A stretch of DNA of 64,000 nt from Azospirillum brasilense (GTDB lineage Bacteria; Pseudomonadota; Alphaproteobacteria; Azospirillales; Azospirillaceae). Below, one piece after another: positions 51,241 through 59,327 of this stretch. The stretch spans positions 310,001 to 374,000 of the forward strand of contig NZ_CP012914.1 of assembly GCF_001315015.1 (NCBI RefSeq), read 5' to 3'. Both the position numbers and the translations under genes were made by a program. Below the pieces are notes generated by a model that was not told where the DNA came from, made no database searches, and worked only from the letters and a program-made list of their open reading frames with translations. Numbering within the stretch: the first letter of the stretch is position 1; the number at the start of each line of letters is the position of its first letter.

Positions 51241-52311
51241 TCAAAGGCTAAGCTCATTAAGAGCTCGGTTCACCTCGATGAACTTCGAAACCGGCTTTGC
51301 CGTTTCCTTCTTGGAAGACATTGTTAACACATCAGTGGCTTCTTTATGTTTGATCATCAACTCTGTTTTGAATTGTTCAAACAAAGATTGGACTTGATGC
51401 CTGCAGAGATCAGGGCTGAGCACCATCTGTTGGAAAAGCGTTAGAAGAAGCGCTTTTGCTCGTTGATAGTTCTCCTGGTCACCCATCATGGCTGCTTCAA
51501 GTGCTTGATCTCTTAGTTTATGAAAAGGTAAGGAACTCACGTCATTGCGAGATTCCATCCCAGAAAAACTGTAAAGCACGTAATCAGAGCTCATGAACTT
51601 TTCGAAGCCTCCATCATCGGATTGAAGGTGCAGCCTTCCATCAACCACACGCAATTTTGATACATCCGACCCTGCGGAATTGATCAAGGAGTAATAGTTT
51701 GCGACAAAGCCGCGAACACTCGAGGTATCGATTTCGAACCTGTGACCAACGATCGGAGTTGTATCTCCAAGGTCCAAAATGGACTCGAGGCCGTCGACAA
51801 CGATGTTGCCCAGCTTCGCCGCCATCTCGACACTGGCGCCAACCGCGAGAAGTCCTGAAACATTTTCCATGAATTTCATAAGATTTCGAGCATAGTCATT
51901 TCTTTTGACCTTATACAGAATAATGCTCACAGAAATGCGTCCACCACGAAACGGATGGGGGCCTGTAATGTGCGTATCGTGCAGTACTGCACCGTGGGGC
52001 ACCATATCCCTAGGCTGACCGAACAACTGCGTTCCGACAACAGCTGGCACGGCAATCATTTTGTCGCCGTACAGGAAATTGATTAGGACAACGACCATCG
52101 GATCGTAAGTCGCCCACCATTCACGACCGGAAGCGAGAAAAAGTTCATCAATCTTAAATTGAAAATAGTCGCGGTTCTGGCGTATTTCATATCCGGCTGA
52201 TGTAGCAGGCTCACAATGCTTAGGAGGAATGACCAAGGTTTCTGGCACGGGCATCTTGCCAGTGCCTATGGTATCAAATAGTGTTTTGATGCGATCGGCA
52301 AGCGTTGGCAT
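51241..52311 (-). CDS. Unknown protein of the CHAT-STAND operon
   Basis: 356 residues, not recognised. No signal peptide; one moderately hydrophobic stretch (152-172, SGLLAVGASVEMAAKLGNIVV) too polar for a sure membrane span. N-terminal half contains GREWWATYDPMVVVLINFLYGDKM and a PHGAVLHDTHITGPHPFRGGR segment suggesting beta structure with a His cluster; the C-terminal half is helical (about 255-350). Its ATG overlaps the STAND stop (TAATG), so it is made together with the ATPase. It may be the effector or protease substrate of the system. A-T-rich codon use unlike the core genes. Confidence 0.82.
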   Translation of the reverse strand: MPTLADRIKTLFDTIGTGKMPVPETLVIPPKHCEPATSAGYEIRQNRDYFQFKIDELFLASGREWWATYDPMVVVLINFLYGDKMIAVPAVVGTQLFGQPRDMVPHGAVLHDTHITGPHPFRGGRISVSIILYKVKRNDYARNLMKFMENVSGLLAVGASVEMAAKLGNIVVDGLESILDLGDTTPIVGHRFEIDTSSVRGFVANYYSLINSAGSDVSKLRVVDGRLHLQSDDGGFEKFMSSDYVLYSFSGMESRNDVSSLPFHKLRDQALEAAMMGDQENYQRAKALLLTLFQQMVLSPDLCRHQVQSLFEQFKTELMIKHKEATDVLTMSSKKETAKPVSKFIEVNRALNELSL

Positions 52312-55300
52312 TATTGTCTCCCTTGGCGTTTGTATGACAAACATGGATCCGTCGGATCATCACCCACCCAAATCGCCCTTTCGAGCTTTGAAAATGTTGG
52401 ATCACCAGCGATACGGGCAACCTCGCAGGACTCATGGAAAATATCGTCATAAACTCCACTGTCTACAATTCTATTTATTGCAACTTCACGGTCTTTAGAC
52501 AGGTTCCATACTCTGTAATGAGATTCGGACGCCCAACCCCGATTTATTAGAACGATGTAATTTCCGTCGTCGCTGTAGGAAATTCTTGTTCCTCCGTCCA
52601 ACCCACTTAGAAGCTCTCGAGTGTCGACAATGCGTTCATCATCGACATGAACATGCACAACGCGACTCGGGCTAAGCCAAGCGAAATTCCAGGCCTCGGT
52701 TCGGTCGCTCGCTTTGACTGCGGCTCCGACCAGGCTTGTGGAGAAGCCTCGAGGTCGCCAAAATTCCTGCAAGTTCTCGGGCAGCTCGATGTTCGAAGCT
52801 GGTGAAATTACCCCGTCCTCGTAGCGCAACATGTTCAGCAATCCTCTTTCACGGCGCACCAGTATCCCGCGGCCATCCTCTGCAATAGCAAGAAGCCGCG
52901 GAGGGTCGACTTCTGTGGCTCCATCCCTCCTAGGGCCATCCGAGTCGAAAACCAGTGGACCATCCAGTCTCCCAGATTGAAGATCAATAATCTCCAACTG
53001 ACGCTGCGCCGCGCTCCCTCTGCTTGGCCGCGCAATAACAGCAGCCAAACTGGAGCGCGCCGCAAGTGCAGGCCACGACGATCCGGCTGTTACCGGAATA
53101 ATTATGGGCGTAGAATTTTCCATTGGTTTGATAGAATCATCGGATGTGATTTGGGGGCGAACGACGTAAATTCGATATTCGTCGTCGGCTCCATTGCTAC
53201 GGAGCCAATAAGTGAATCTGATGCTGCCAGCCGCGATCTCAACAAACGGTCTGGACGGTTCGACTCCCCAGCTAGGCATAATTTGGCCAAGCAAGACGGA
53301 CCTGTATTTCCCTTCGCTCCAGAATGCGAAGCGTCCATTTGCCACAGCGACCGGTTTATCGAACCCATGGACAAACCCGACCGCTGGAGAATGCCAACGC
53401 ATGTTTGCGGAGAGCATATCGCTTGGAATCTGTCCCGCAATTACACTGTCGCGTTCTCCCATTATTTGAACTTTCACTGCACCACTTTTATCGAGTAGGG
53501 CCAGCTGGCGACCATCCTTGCTCAGGCCGATCGCTTCGAATGCACCACCAGACACTGGCGAACTCAGCAGAATAGACCTAAGTCTTTCCGTCGTCTGCCC
53601 AGACGGTACCAGCACCTTCCAAAGCCCATCCGCTCTCGACAGCGAGGTGAGCAACAACAGTATGCGACGCCTAAAGTCTGGAGTCTGGTCAGCTTGGGAG
53701 ATGCTGACCGCTTTTCTCACAAATTCGTTCCTTTTTGCTGTTGCTTGCCAAAAAACGATCAACAACAGGAGCGCAAGAACTGTTCCAACCCATGCCGTCG
53801 TCCACTTTAAAGCTCTAAATTGTCTTTTTGCACGCTCCATTTCCTCGTTGTTTCGACGCTCAACCCTTTTCAGCTCTTCCGCTGACTTCTCTTCAATCTT
53901 TTTGCGCTCAAGCGCTGCTTGCTCTTCGAGGAGAGTGCGTTCGCGCTCGACTTTCGCCTCAGCTTCACTCCAATGGTACAGCGCTATTGCAATTGCGTCG
54001 TGGCCGAGGCTGTAATCACGTCGCGTTTCAACGCACGAGCGATGATCGCCGTCCTGCTCACTGTCTTCATCGAAAGTGACAATCTGCCTAAGCAGCCGCC
54101 ACTGATCATCAGACAGGGCTTCGAGAATTTTCTGATGGTCACCTGTAATTCCCTCTTGTCTGCTGATGCTGATAAGCTCCTTTTCATCCTCAATTATGCT
54201 CGTGATTGCCCCCCCTTCGTGGCGCGCGACGAGCATAGACAGTACGCGCCGCCACTTCGTAATTTGCTGCGAGTCGATGACGCCGCTTGCAGTATTGGAA
54301 AGGACTTCCTTTAGCGCCTCATCGATATAGTTATCAAGGCTGCCGCCGACTCCTCCAAGGTTGCGGTATTTTGCCATTGTTACGAGGCAGTCCCCTCCCT
54401 CTAGTTTTGCCCTCTTGTACAAATCTTTGGATACTATTTGCAAAACGGGAAGGATGCTTGATTCGCCGTAGGTCACCAGTAAGTCTTCTGCTATCTTGTC
54501 GGCTACACCCGGCGCGTAAGAAAATTCATAAACATTTTTCGGGGAACCATAAGCTCCGATTTGTACATCACTGGTCGGCCTTAGTATGACAGATACAATA
54601 GACTTTTTATCGTGCAGACCAAGCAGCATGAACTGCTCAAATCCGACACGTGGAGAAGACGTGATGCGAAGAGTTGGATTAACTCTGAAAGAGTCGCAGA
54701 ACTGTCCATAATACTCCGTTCTGAGTGCCAATATTACTTTCACATCAAAACTTCTCAGGCAGCACTCCTCCAGGAAATACACGAATGCGCTTCTGCGGCT
54801 TTGTGGATCTGCTAGGTTTTGTAACGTGAATATTTCTTCGCATTGGTCTATGACCAACACCAATGTTTGGGGCAACATTGAGCTCACAGCCGAAATGGCT
54901 TGGAGAACGCTATCAGCTAATTCTTTCTTGCTCTGTATGAAGCCAGGCCAGAGCGCATCTGCCATTCTGCGCCTGCAATCATCTCCAACACCCGCTAATA
55001 TCGGGTCACCATAGTACGCGCGCCTTAGTGCTTGTTGAAGGCGGGAAATAGGATCGTTTGTGCAACGGACAAAAATCGGATCGATGTGATTTCCACTTTC
55101 TCGGAGGAAGTAGAACCGGGACGCCTGCTCTTCGAGCTTAGGAACCAATCCGGCACGAAGAAATGACGATTTTCCCGTGCCAGTTCTTCCGTGCAAAAGC
55201 AGAAGCCGAGTGCTGTACTCGCCGAGTATCACTGCGCAGTCCTCTACCTCGTCCTCTCTCTCGGTAAATAACGGTGCATCCATCCCGGTATAGTAGTTCA

Positions 55301-55373
55301 GGCCCTTATAAGGTTCTGAAGGCCAAATGAAAAAGCTTTTTCCGGGCTGTCGTAGCTTGAGGCTATGGCTCAT
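52311..55373 (-). CDS. nSTAND-type NTPase with coiled coil, membrane span and beta-rich C-terminal sensor
   Basis: 1020 residues. Short N-terminus, then a STAND ATPase: YTGMDAPLFTERED, Walker A HGRTGTGKSSF (62-70), Walker B LVLVIDQCEEIF (171-182), a sensor-1-like VILALRTEYYGQF, and the winged-helix end YSLGHDAIAIALYHW (454-468). A charged coiled coil (472-520) leads to one membrane span (526-542). The last 470 residues are beta-rich with WD40-like blade spacing (for example SKDGRQLALLDKSGAVKVQI), presumably a sensor. STAND proteins oligomerise on ligand sensing and activate partner enzymes. Between the CHAT and unknown genes; both junctions are tight. Confidence 0.88.
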   Translation of the reverse strand: MSHSLKLRQPGKSFFIWPSEPYKGLNYYTGMDAPLFTEREDEVEDCAVILGEYSTRLLLLHGRTGTGKSSFLRAGLVPKLEEQASRFYFLRESGNHIDPIFVRCTNDPISRLQQALRRAYYGDPILAGVGDDCRRRMADALWPGFIQSKKELADSVLQAISAVSSMLPQTLVLVIDQCEEIFTLQNLADPQSRRSAFVYFLEECCLRSFDVKVILALRTEYYGQFCDSFRVNPTLRITSSPRVGFEQFMLLGLHDKKSIVSVILRPTSDVQIGAYGSPKNVYEFSYAPGVADKIAEDLLVTYGESSILPVLQIVSKDLYKRAKLEGGDCLVTMAKYRNLGGVGGSLDNYIDEALKEVLSNTASGVIDSQQITKWRRVLSMLVARHEGGAITSIIEDEKELISISRQEGITGDHQKILEALSDDQWRLLRQIVTFDEDSEQDGDHRSCVETRRDYSLGHDAIAIALYHWSEAEAKVERERTLLEEQAALERKKIEEKSAEELKRVERRNNEEMERAKRQFRALKWTTAWVGTVLALLLLIVFWQATAKRNEFVRKAVSISQADQTPDFRRRILLLLTSLSRADGLWKVLVPSGQTTERLRSILLSSPVSGGAFEAIGLSKDGRQLALLDKSGAVKVQIMGERDSVIAGQIPSDMLSANMRWHSPAVGFVHGFDKPVAVANGRFAFWSEGKYRSVLLGQIMPSWGVEPSRPFVEIAAGSIRFTYWLRSNGADDEYRIYVVRPQITSDDSIKPMENSTPIIIPVTAGSSWPALAARSSLAAVIARPSRGSAAQRQLEIIDLQSGRLDGPLVFDSDGPRRDGATEVDPPRLLAIAEDGRGILVRRERGLLNMLRYEDGVISPASNIELPENLQEFWRPRGFSTSLVGAAVKASDRTEAWNFAWLSPSRVVHVHVDDERIVDTRELLSGLDGGTRISYSDDGNYIVLINRGWASESHYRVWNLSKDREVAINRIVDSGVYDDIFHESCEVARIAGDPTFSKLERAIWVGDDPTDPCLSYKRQGRQ

Positions 55374-55388
55374 TGACTAAGCCTCCTG

Positions 55389-56504
55389 TCACGATTGCTT
55401 TGAGGACTCAACACGATATTTCGCATGCGCAAAGCACGAATATAGAAGAGATTGCGGGAAGAGATCGGTTTTGAGGCTATCGTATGCCTCTTGAACGGAC
55501 ATGCCTTCCTCACAAACACGTTTCATGAAATTTATTCCGTATCGGGTTGCAAAAATGTTCGAAACCTCAGCTTCCGTGCCGATAAACCCATAGAACCCGG
55601 GTGTCGACGTAATCGGCAAAAAGCTGTTATCCATCTTTCCGGCGGCAGTATGGCAGCCATTGAAAAAGCAGATGGTTGCCGATCTTTGCCGTTCGCGTTT
55701 TCTAAAAACCTGCATCAGACCTGCCGCATCTAAGCGGTACTTGGTGTCGTGAGGGTCAGCGTCCTCGTCGAGAACGATGCTTGTTCCATCCGAGTGACCA
55801 AATATATAAAGCAAGCTGTTATTGCTTGATATCTGCCGCCACCTTTGGCGACCGGAATCCCAGTCAGTGACATTGCCGACGTCGATCTCGAGAAGTCGGT
55901 CCAAGCACTCCTGTTCTTCTTCGTTCAAATGCTTTCGTGCTTGTTGGTAATGGGTTTTGTTTAAGATATAAAGGACCTTAAAACTCGACCGCTCTAGCGG
56001 TTTGTCTGGCAGGAAATCGGTTTTGTTGAACCTTACGGTTATGCTGAATAGATTTGACCAAAAGTCACTAAAATCTTCGAAATTCCCACTTGGCGCAAAT
56101 TCTTCCCACTTACCGATGTCACGGCATATGAAATTCCATGGAATATGCGCGGTTGCATCTGAGTATACCGTTAGGCGTTGACGTTCTCTTATGTCGGAAA
56201 CAATCAACTCCGCTTGTGCGGCAGCTTCCTCGCCGGCTCCGACAGAGGTAAAAAGAGCCGTGGACAACTTTTGACCTGCATCAACCAATCTTTTGAAATA
56301 TGGCGTGTAATCGGGGCTTGGGTGGTGCCCGTAATGATAGGAGAGCTCACAAAGTATGTGCCGGATGTTTGCGCTTTGTGACTCCACCAGCTCTCTTCCA
56401 ACCGTGTACGGGGCAAGCGCCCAGTCTTGGCTGCTCCACGCAAGCTTCAACATGTTGGCTTCATGCCCGGTTACGTTAAGAATAAGGCTCATCTTTTGCC
56501 CCAT
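55389..56504 (-). CDS. CHAT-domain caspase-like protease
   Basis: 371 residues. The C-terminal half is a CHAT domain: catalytic His237 in LLYIFGHSDG and Cys284 in CFFNGCHTAAG, followed by the typical FIGTEAEVSNIFATRYGINFMKR-type end (split here: GFYGFIGTEAEV, then YGINFMKRV). The N-terminal 150 residues are of unknown fold with no repeats. CHAT proteases (separase/caspase relatives) act as effectors in bacterial conflict systems, often beside STAND NTPases as here (15 bp to the next gene). First gene of the operon. A start at Met5 (56492), with GGGG seven bases before it, is as likely as 56504. Confidence 0.88.
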   Translation of the reverse strand: MGQKMSLILNVTGHEANMLKLAWSSQDWALAPYTVGRELVESQSANIRHILCELSYHYGHHPSPDYTPYFKRLVDAGQKLSTALFTSVGAGEEAAAQAELIVSDIRERQRLTVYSDATAHIPWNFICRDIGKWEEFAPSGNFEDFSDFWSNLFSITVRFNKTDFLPDKPLERSSFKVLYILNKTHYQQARKHLNEEEQECLDRLLEIDVGNVTDWDSGRQRWRQISSNNSLLYIFGHSDGTSIVLDEDADPHDTKYRLDAAGLMQVFRKRERQRSATICFFNGCHTAAGKMDNSFLPITSTPGFYGFIGTEAEVSNIFATRYGINFMKRVCEEGMSVQEAYDSLKTDLFPQSLLYSCFAHAKYRVESSKQS

Positions 56505-57044
56505 CTGTGACAGGCTTTTGTGTAGTTAAACCTGTTGACCGGTGCGGAATTGCCACGACCAACGGGGTTATGTCTCCCACGGCTCCTTACCTTTACCAAT
56601 ATCGCGAGGGATGGGCCTGTGTAGCATTTTTCGTGCTGTTTCAATGTGATGATGGAAGGATTCTTCGAGCTAACTACTCCTTATTTGAAAGCAAGCCTCG
56701 CTTCTTGCGCGGAGAACGCCATGGAATACTACAAGTTATTTCGAAATTCTGGTGCTTGGTGGCCAGCGTTTTTTCTGGAGAAACTGCTCGAGATGAAATG
56801 CCATAGTCTATACCTTTGTCCGTGTTCTCGGCATGGAAATTTTGCTTGGATCGTTATCTCCAAATTGTGTGCAAAACTGCAGGTATATACGGGGCTTTTG
56901 TGCTCAGAAGGCCGCAATTTATGGAAGATTTGAGGTGCTTTCCTGTGGCGGTTAGCGCGAGGATAAACCGCTTTCTTTGCTTTGCACAGCCAGCCGGCGA
57001 CGAAGGTGGGGTCGGCTTCTGTGGCCCGTAGCAGGGACAAACCG
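56505..57044. other. Gene-free AT-rich stretch, probable promoter region of the CHAT-STAND operon
   Basis: 540 bp with stops in all frames and no convincing gene. The left part (to about 56920) shares the low G/C of the operon; the right 100 bp is GC-rich. A minus-strand reading near 56975-57035 gives RATEADPTFVAGWLCKAKK, which looks like a fragment of a lost gene but I cannot name it. Confidence 0.5.
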
Positions 57045-57818
57045 TCACGCAACTTGGCGCACGTTGCGCCGGTCGATGACCATCAACTCCGGAGGCTCAA
57101 ATTCAATGGGAAATTTCGTCTGCAGTTGGTGCTCGACCGCCGTGACCATGTCTGGAACGGGGCCAATGGGAATGCCGGCCGCCTGCAGCGCCGCGTGGGT
57201 CTTCGCCCCGATGTTGCCGTCGATGCTTCCGAGGCCGTAGCCAAGCCGAACCAAGCCACTTTGCAGGAAAGCCTCGTCCTGGCGGTCGCCGAAGGCGTCG
57301 ACCCGTATGCCGACGGCCAGGATGGCGCTCGCCGCCATAGCGGTGTAGGGCTTCATGTTGCCTCCCTGTCCAGCCCGGTAGTAGTCGTAGACAAGAGCGT
57401 GGCTGCCGCGGACATCGAAATGCCACGCTTCGCTCGCCTTGGCGAGGGGCTTCGGAATGATCGGGAAGACGCCAAGTTCGTTCGCCAAGTCCCAGAAATC
57501 GGAAAGCTTGATCCTAAGCGCTGCTAAGTCGAGGTCGAACCCCCGGCCGGCCTCGTGCATGCTCCCACCCGGCGGAGGGCTGAACGCGCTTTTCTTGCCC
57601 GTGACGTAATCGTTGTGGGATTGCAACTGCATATCGTAGCTGCGGAACAGGTCGGAGAGGATGAGATCGCCGCCTGCGGCCTGCAATGCGGCGCGGAGAG
57701 ACAGCAGCGCTCGGCGCGTGTCCGGCGTGGCGACCGCCATCCGGCTTGGCAGCGGCACCGGTAGGCCGTCCTTCGTGTAAATCGAGGGCATGACCACGCG
57801 AACGAGCGGTGTTCTCAT
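57045..57818 (-). CDS. M15-type D-Ala-D-Ala carboxypeptidase/endolysin with peptidoglycan-binding domain
   Basis: 257 residues. M15 metallopeptidase in 1-165: SDLFRSYDMQLQSHNDYV, zinc motif SMHEAGRGFDLDL (His and Asp) and second His in SEAWHFDVRGS. C-terminal peptidoglycan-binding domain (about 185-225: GLVRLGYGLGSIDGNIGAK). No signal peptide, as in phage endolysins and toxins delivered by other machinery. GGAGG lies seven bases before the ATG. It follows the papain-like peptidase gene by 67 bp and probably forms an operon with it. Core-like GC content, unlike the CHAT-STAND operon. Confidence 0.85.
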   Translation of the reverse strand: MRTPLVRVVMPSIYTKDGLPVPLPSRMAVATPDTRRALLSLRAALQAAGGDLILSDLFRSYDMQLQSHNDYVTGKKSAFSPPPGGSMHEAGRGFDLDLAALRIKLSDFWDLANELGVFPIIPKPLAKASEAWHFDVRGSHALVYDYYRAGQGGNMKPYTAMAASAILAVGIRVDAFGDRQDEAFLQSGLVRLGYGLGSIDGNIGAKTHAALQAAGIPIGPVPDMVTAVEHQLQTKFPIEFEPPELMVIDRRNVRQVA

Positions 57819-57885
57819 CGTCTATCCTCCCACGCCGCGCGGCGTCCGATCTGCGTGATTTGGCCGCGTCGAGTGACGCCGTGGA

Positions 57886-58734
57886 TCATGCAACGGTGAC
57901 GCCGTACGCCTCGGTGAAAGCCGCCGCTGCGTAGGCGTTGGACGCATAGGCAAAGCCACCGTCGCCCCACTCGCGGCCCCAACTGTTGCGAACGATGAAG
58001 CGGTCCTGGTCGTACCCGACAAGGGCGACGGCGTGGCCGCCGTGGGCGGTCATCGGCTGGTAGGTTTGCAGAACCCCGCCCGTGCTGGTGGCGTCATCCC
58101 AAGTCTGGTCGACGTCCAAGCGCGTCAAGATCGGCCCGTTGAAGGCCAGCCAGCGCCGCCAGGCGCCGGCCGTGCGGTCGAGGTTGATGTAGTTGTTGAT
58201 CTTCAGCGTCGATGCGGTCGCGTAGAACGTTTTCTCATCGCCTGGGTAAAGCGCGCCGGACCCGAAGGGCAACAGGGCGTCCGGCACCGCGCCGTACTTC
58301 CGCGCGACGTCGAGAGCGGCCTTCAGGCTGGTGCCTTCCGCCTCGATGAAGGTTGTCGGCGCGGTGACAAACTCGTCGAATTCCTTCGCGGCCATCCAGA
58401 TGAACCGAGGAGACAGGATGGCGTCGCGCGCGACGCGGCCGGCTTTGACGAGGTGCCAGCGGAGCAGGGAGTCGGCCACCGCCCAGCCGACGCACGATCC
58501 GGTCGATCCTTGGTCGCCAACCGTCCACCAAGCCTCGCGCAGGTCCTTTGCCGGCGGAATCGCTTGCGCGCGCAGGAGCCCGGCGCCTTCGGCATGCGCG
58601 ACCTGCCAATCGCGCTCGGTGTCGCGCGACGGGATGCAGTTGAGGATGCGAACGGGCGGCGCCGTTTCTTTCGGGGTGTGCGGCTTGACGCTTTTGCCCT
58701 TGGAAGGGCGCTCGTTGACAGCGGCTTTGCTCAT
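57886..58734 (-). CDS. C1 (papain-like) cysteine peptidase
   Basis: 282 residues. The catalytic triad region is visible: Gln/Cys in VGDQGSTGSCVGWAVADSLL, His in MTAHGGHAVALVGYD and Asn in IVRNSWGREWGDGGFAYAS. No signal peptide; a basic N-terminal 28 residues precede the mature-like region, with no large inhibitory propeptide. Bacterial C1 peptidases of this kind are scattered on mobile DNA. Strong Shine-Dalgarno GGGGAGG before the ATG at 58732-58734. Pairs with the M15 peptidase downstream. Confidence 0.88.
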   Translation of the reverse strand: MSKAAVNERPSKGKSVKPHTPKETAPPVRILNCIPSRDTERDWQVAHAEGAGLLRAQAIPPAKDLREAWWTVGDQGSTGSCVGWAVADSLLRWHLVKAGRVARDAILSPRFIWMAAKEFDEFVTAPTTFIEAEGTSLKAALDVARKYGAVPDALLPFGSGALYPGDEKTFYATASTLKINNYINLDRTAGAWRRWLAFNGPILTRLDVDQTWDDATSTGGVLQTYQPMTAHGGHAVALVGYDQDRFIVRNSWGREWGDGGFAYASNAYAAAAFTEAYGVTVA

Positions 58735-59327
58735 GGTTCCTCCCCACTTTTAGCGTGCTCGCCATCCTAAGGGCGCGTTCCGGAGAGCCGTTGAGGGCGC
58801 CCTGTTGGCTTGTGCTGCGACTTAGAGCGGCTCAAGCCGGCCCTTCAGTGGTTGTGATTGCCGAAACCGGCTCGCGGAAAAGGCTTGTCAGCGTGGCCAA
58901 AGGCGCTCGACCAAAGGAGCTGGCGTGTCGGCGTGAACATGTGCATGCGCGGCTTGCACAGTCTTCTCCAACTCGTCAGTGGCCGAGCGGTTAACCTCCA
59001 ACTGAAAAAGGATACATTCTGCCCTCTCACACAGGAGCGGGCTCCAGGCGTCCATGCCGCTTAAGTGTTTCTTTAAGGTTGAACGAGTGGCTTTGAAATA
59101 TCAACGCCCATGTGGGACGATATCTGTTGGTGGTATGGTGGCGTGTGTACAATATACGGGGGCGTTTTGCTGCATACTCCGATATGTATTTATTTTATAA
59201 ACAAACTTAGCGGGTTTTGTTGAACGAACGTTTGTGCGGTGAGCGGTCCGCCGTCGGAACGGGCGATGACAACAGAGCTGCGTTGACCGTTCGGCTGACG
59301 AGCCCGCGATGGGGTACTAAATCGACA
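58735..59327. other. Gene-free stretch between the peptidase pair and the helicase
   Basis: 593 bp without a supported gene. The middle (59080-59220) is AT-rich, contrasting with both flanks, and may mark a junction between separately acquired segments. I see no IS ends or tRNA copy. Confidence 0.5.

Noticed and set aside
53102..54314. Several 80-165-codon plus-strand frames across the STAND gene
   Set aside because: No Shine-Dalgarno, no motifs; chance frames opposite a well-supported coding region.
56729..57052. A 107-codon minus-strand frame upstream of the CHAT gene
   Set aside because: Spans a base-composition break, has no start signal and no recognisable fold; treated as non-coding with a possible gene scrap.
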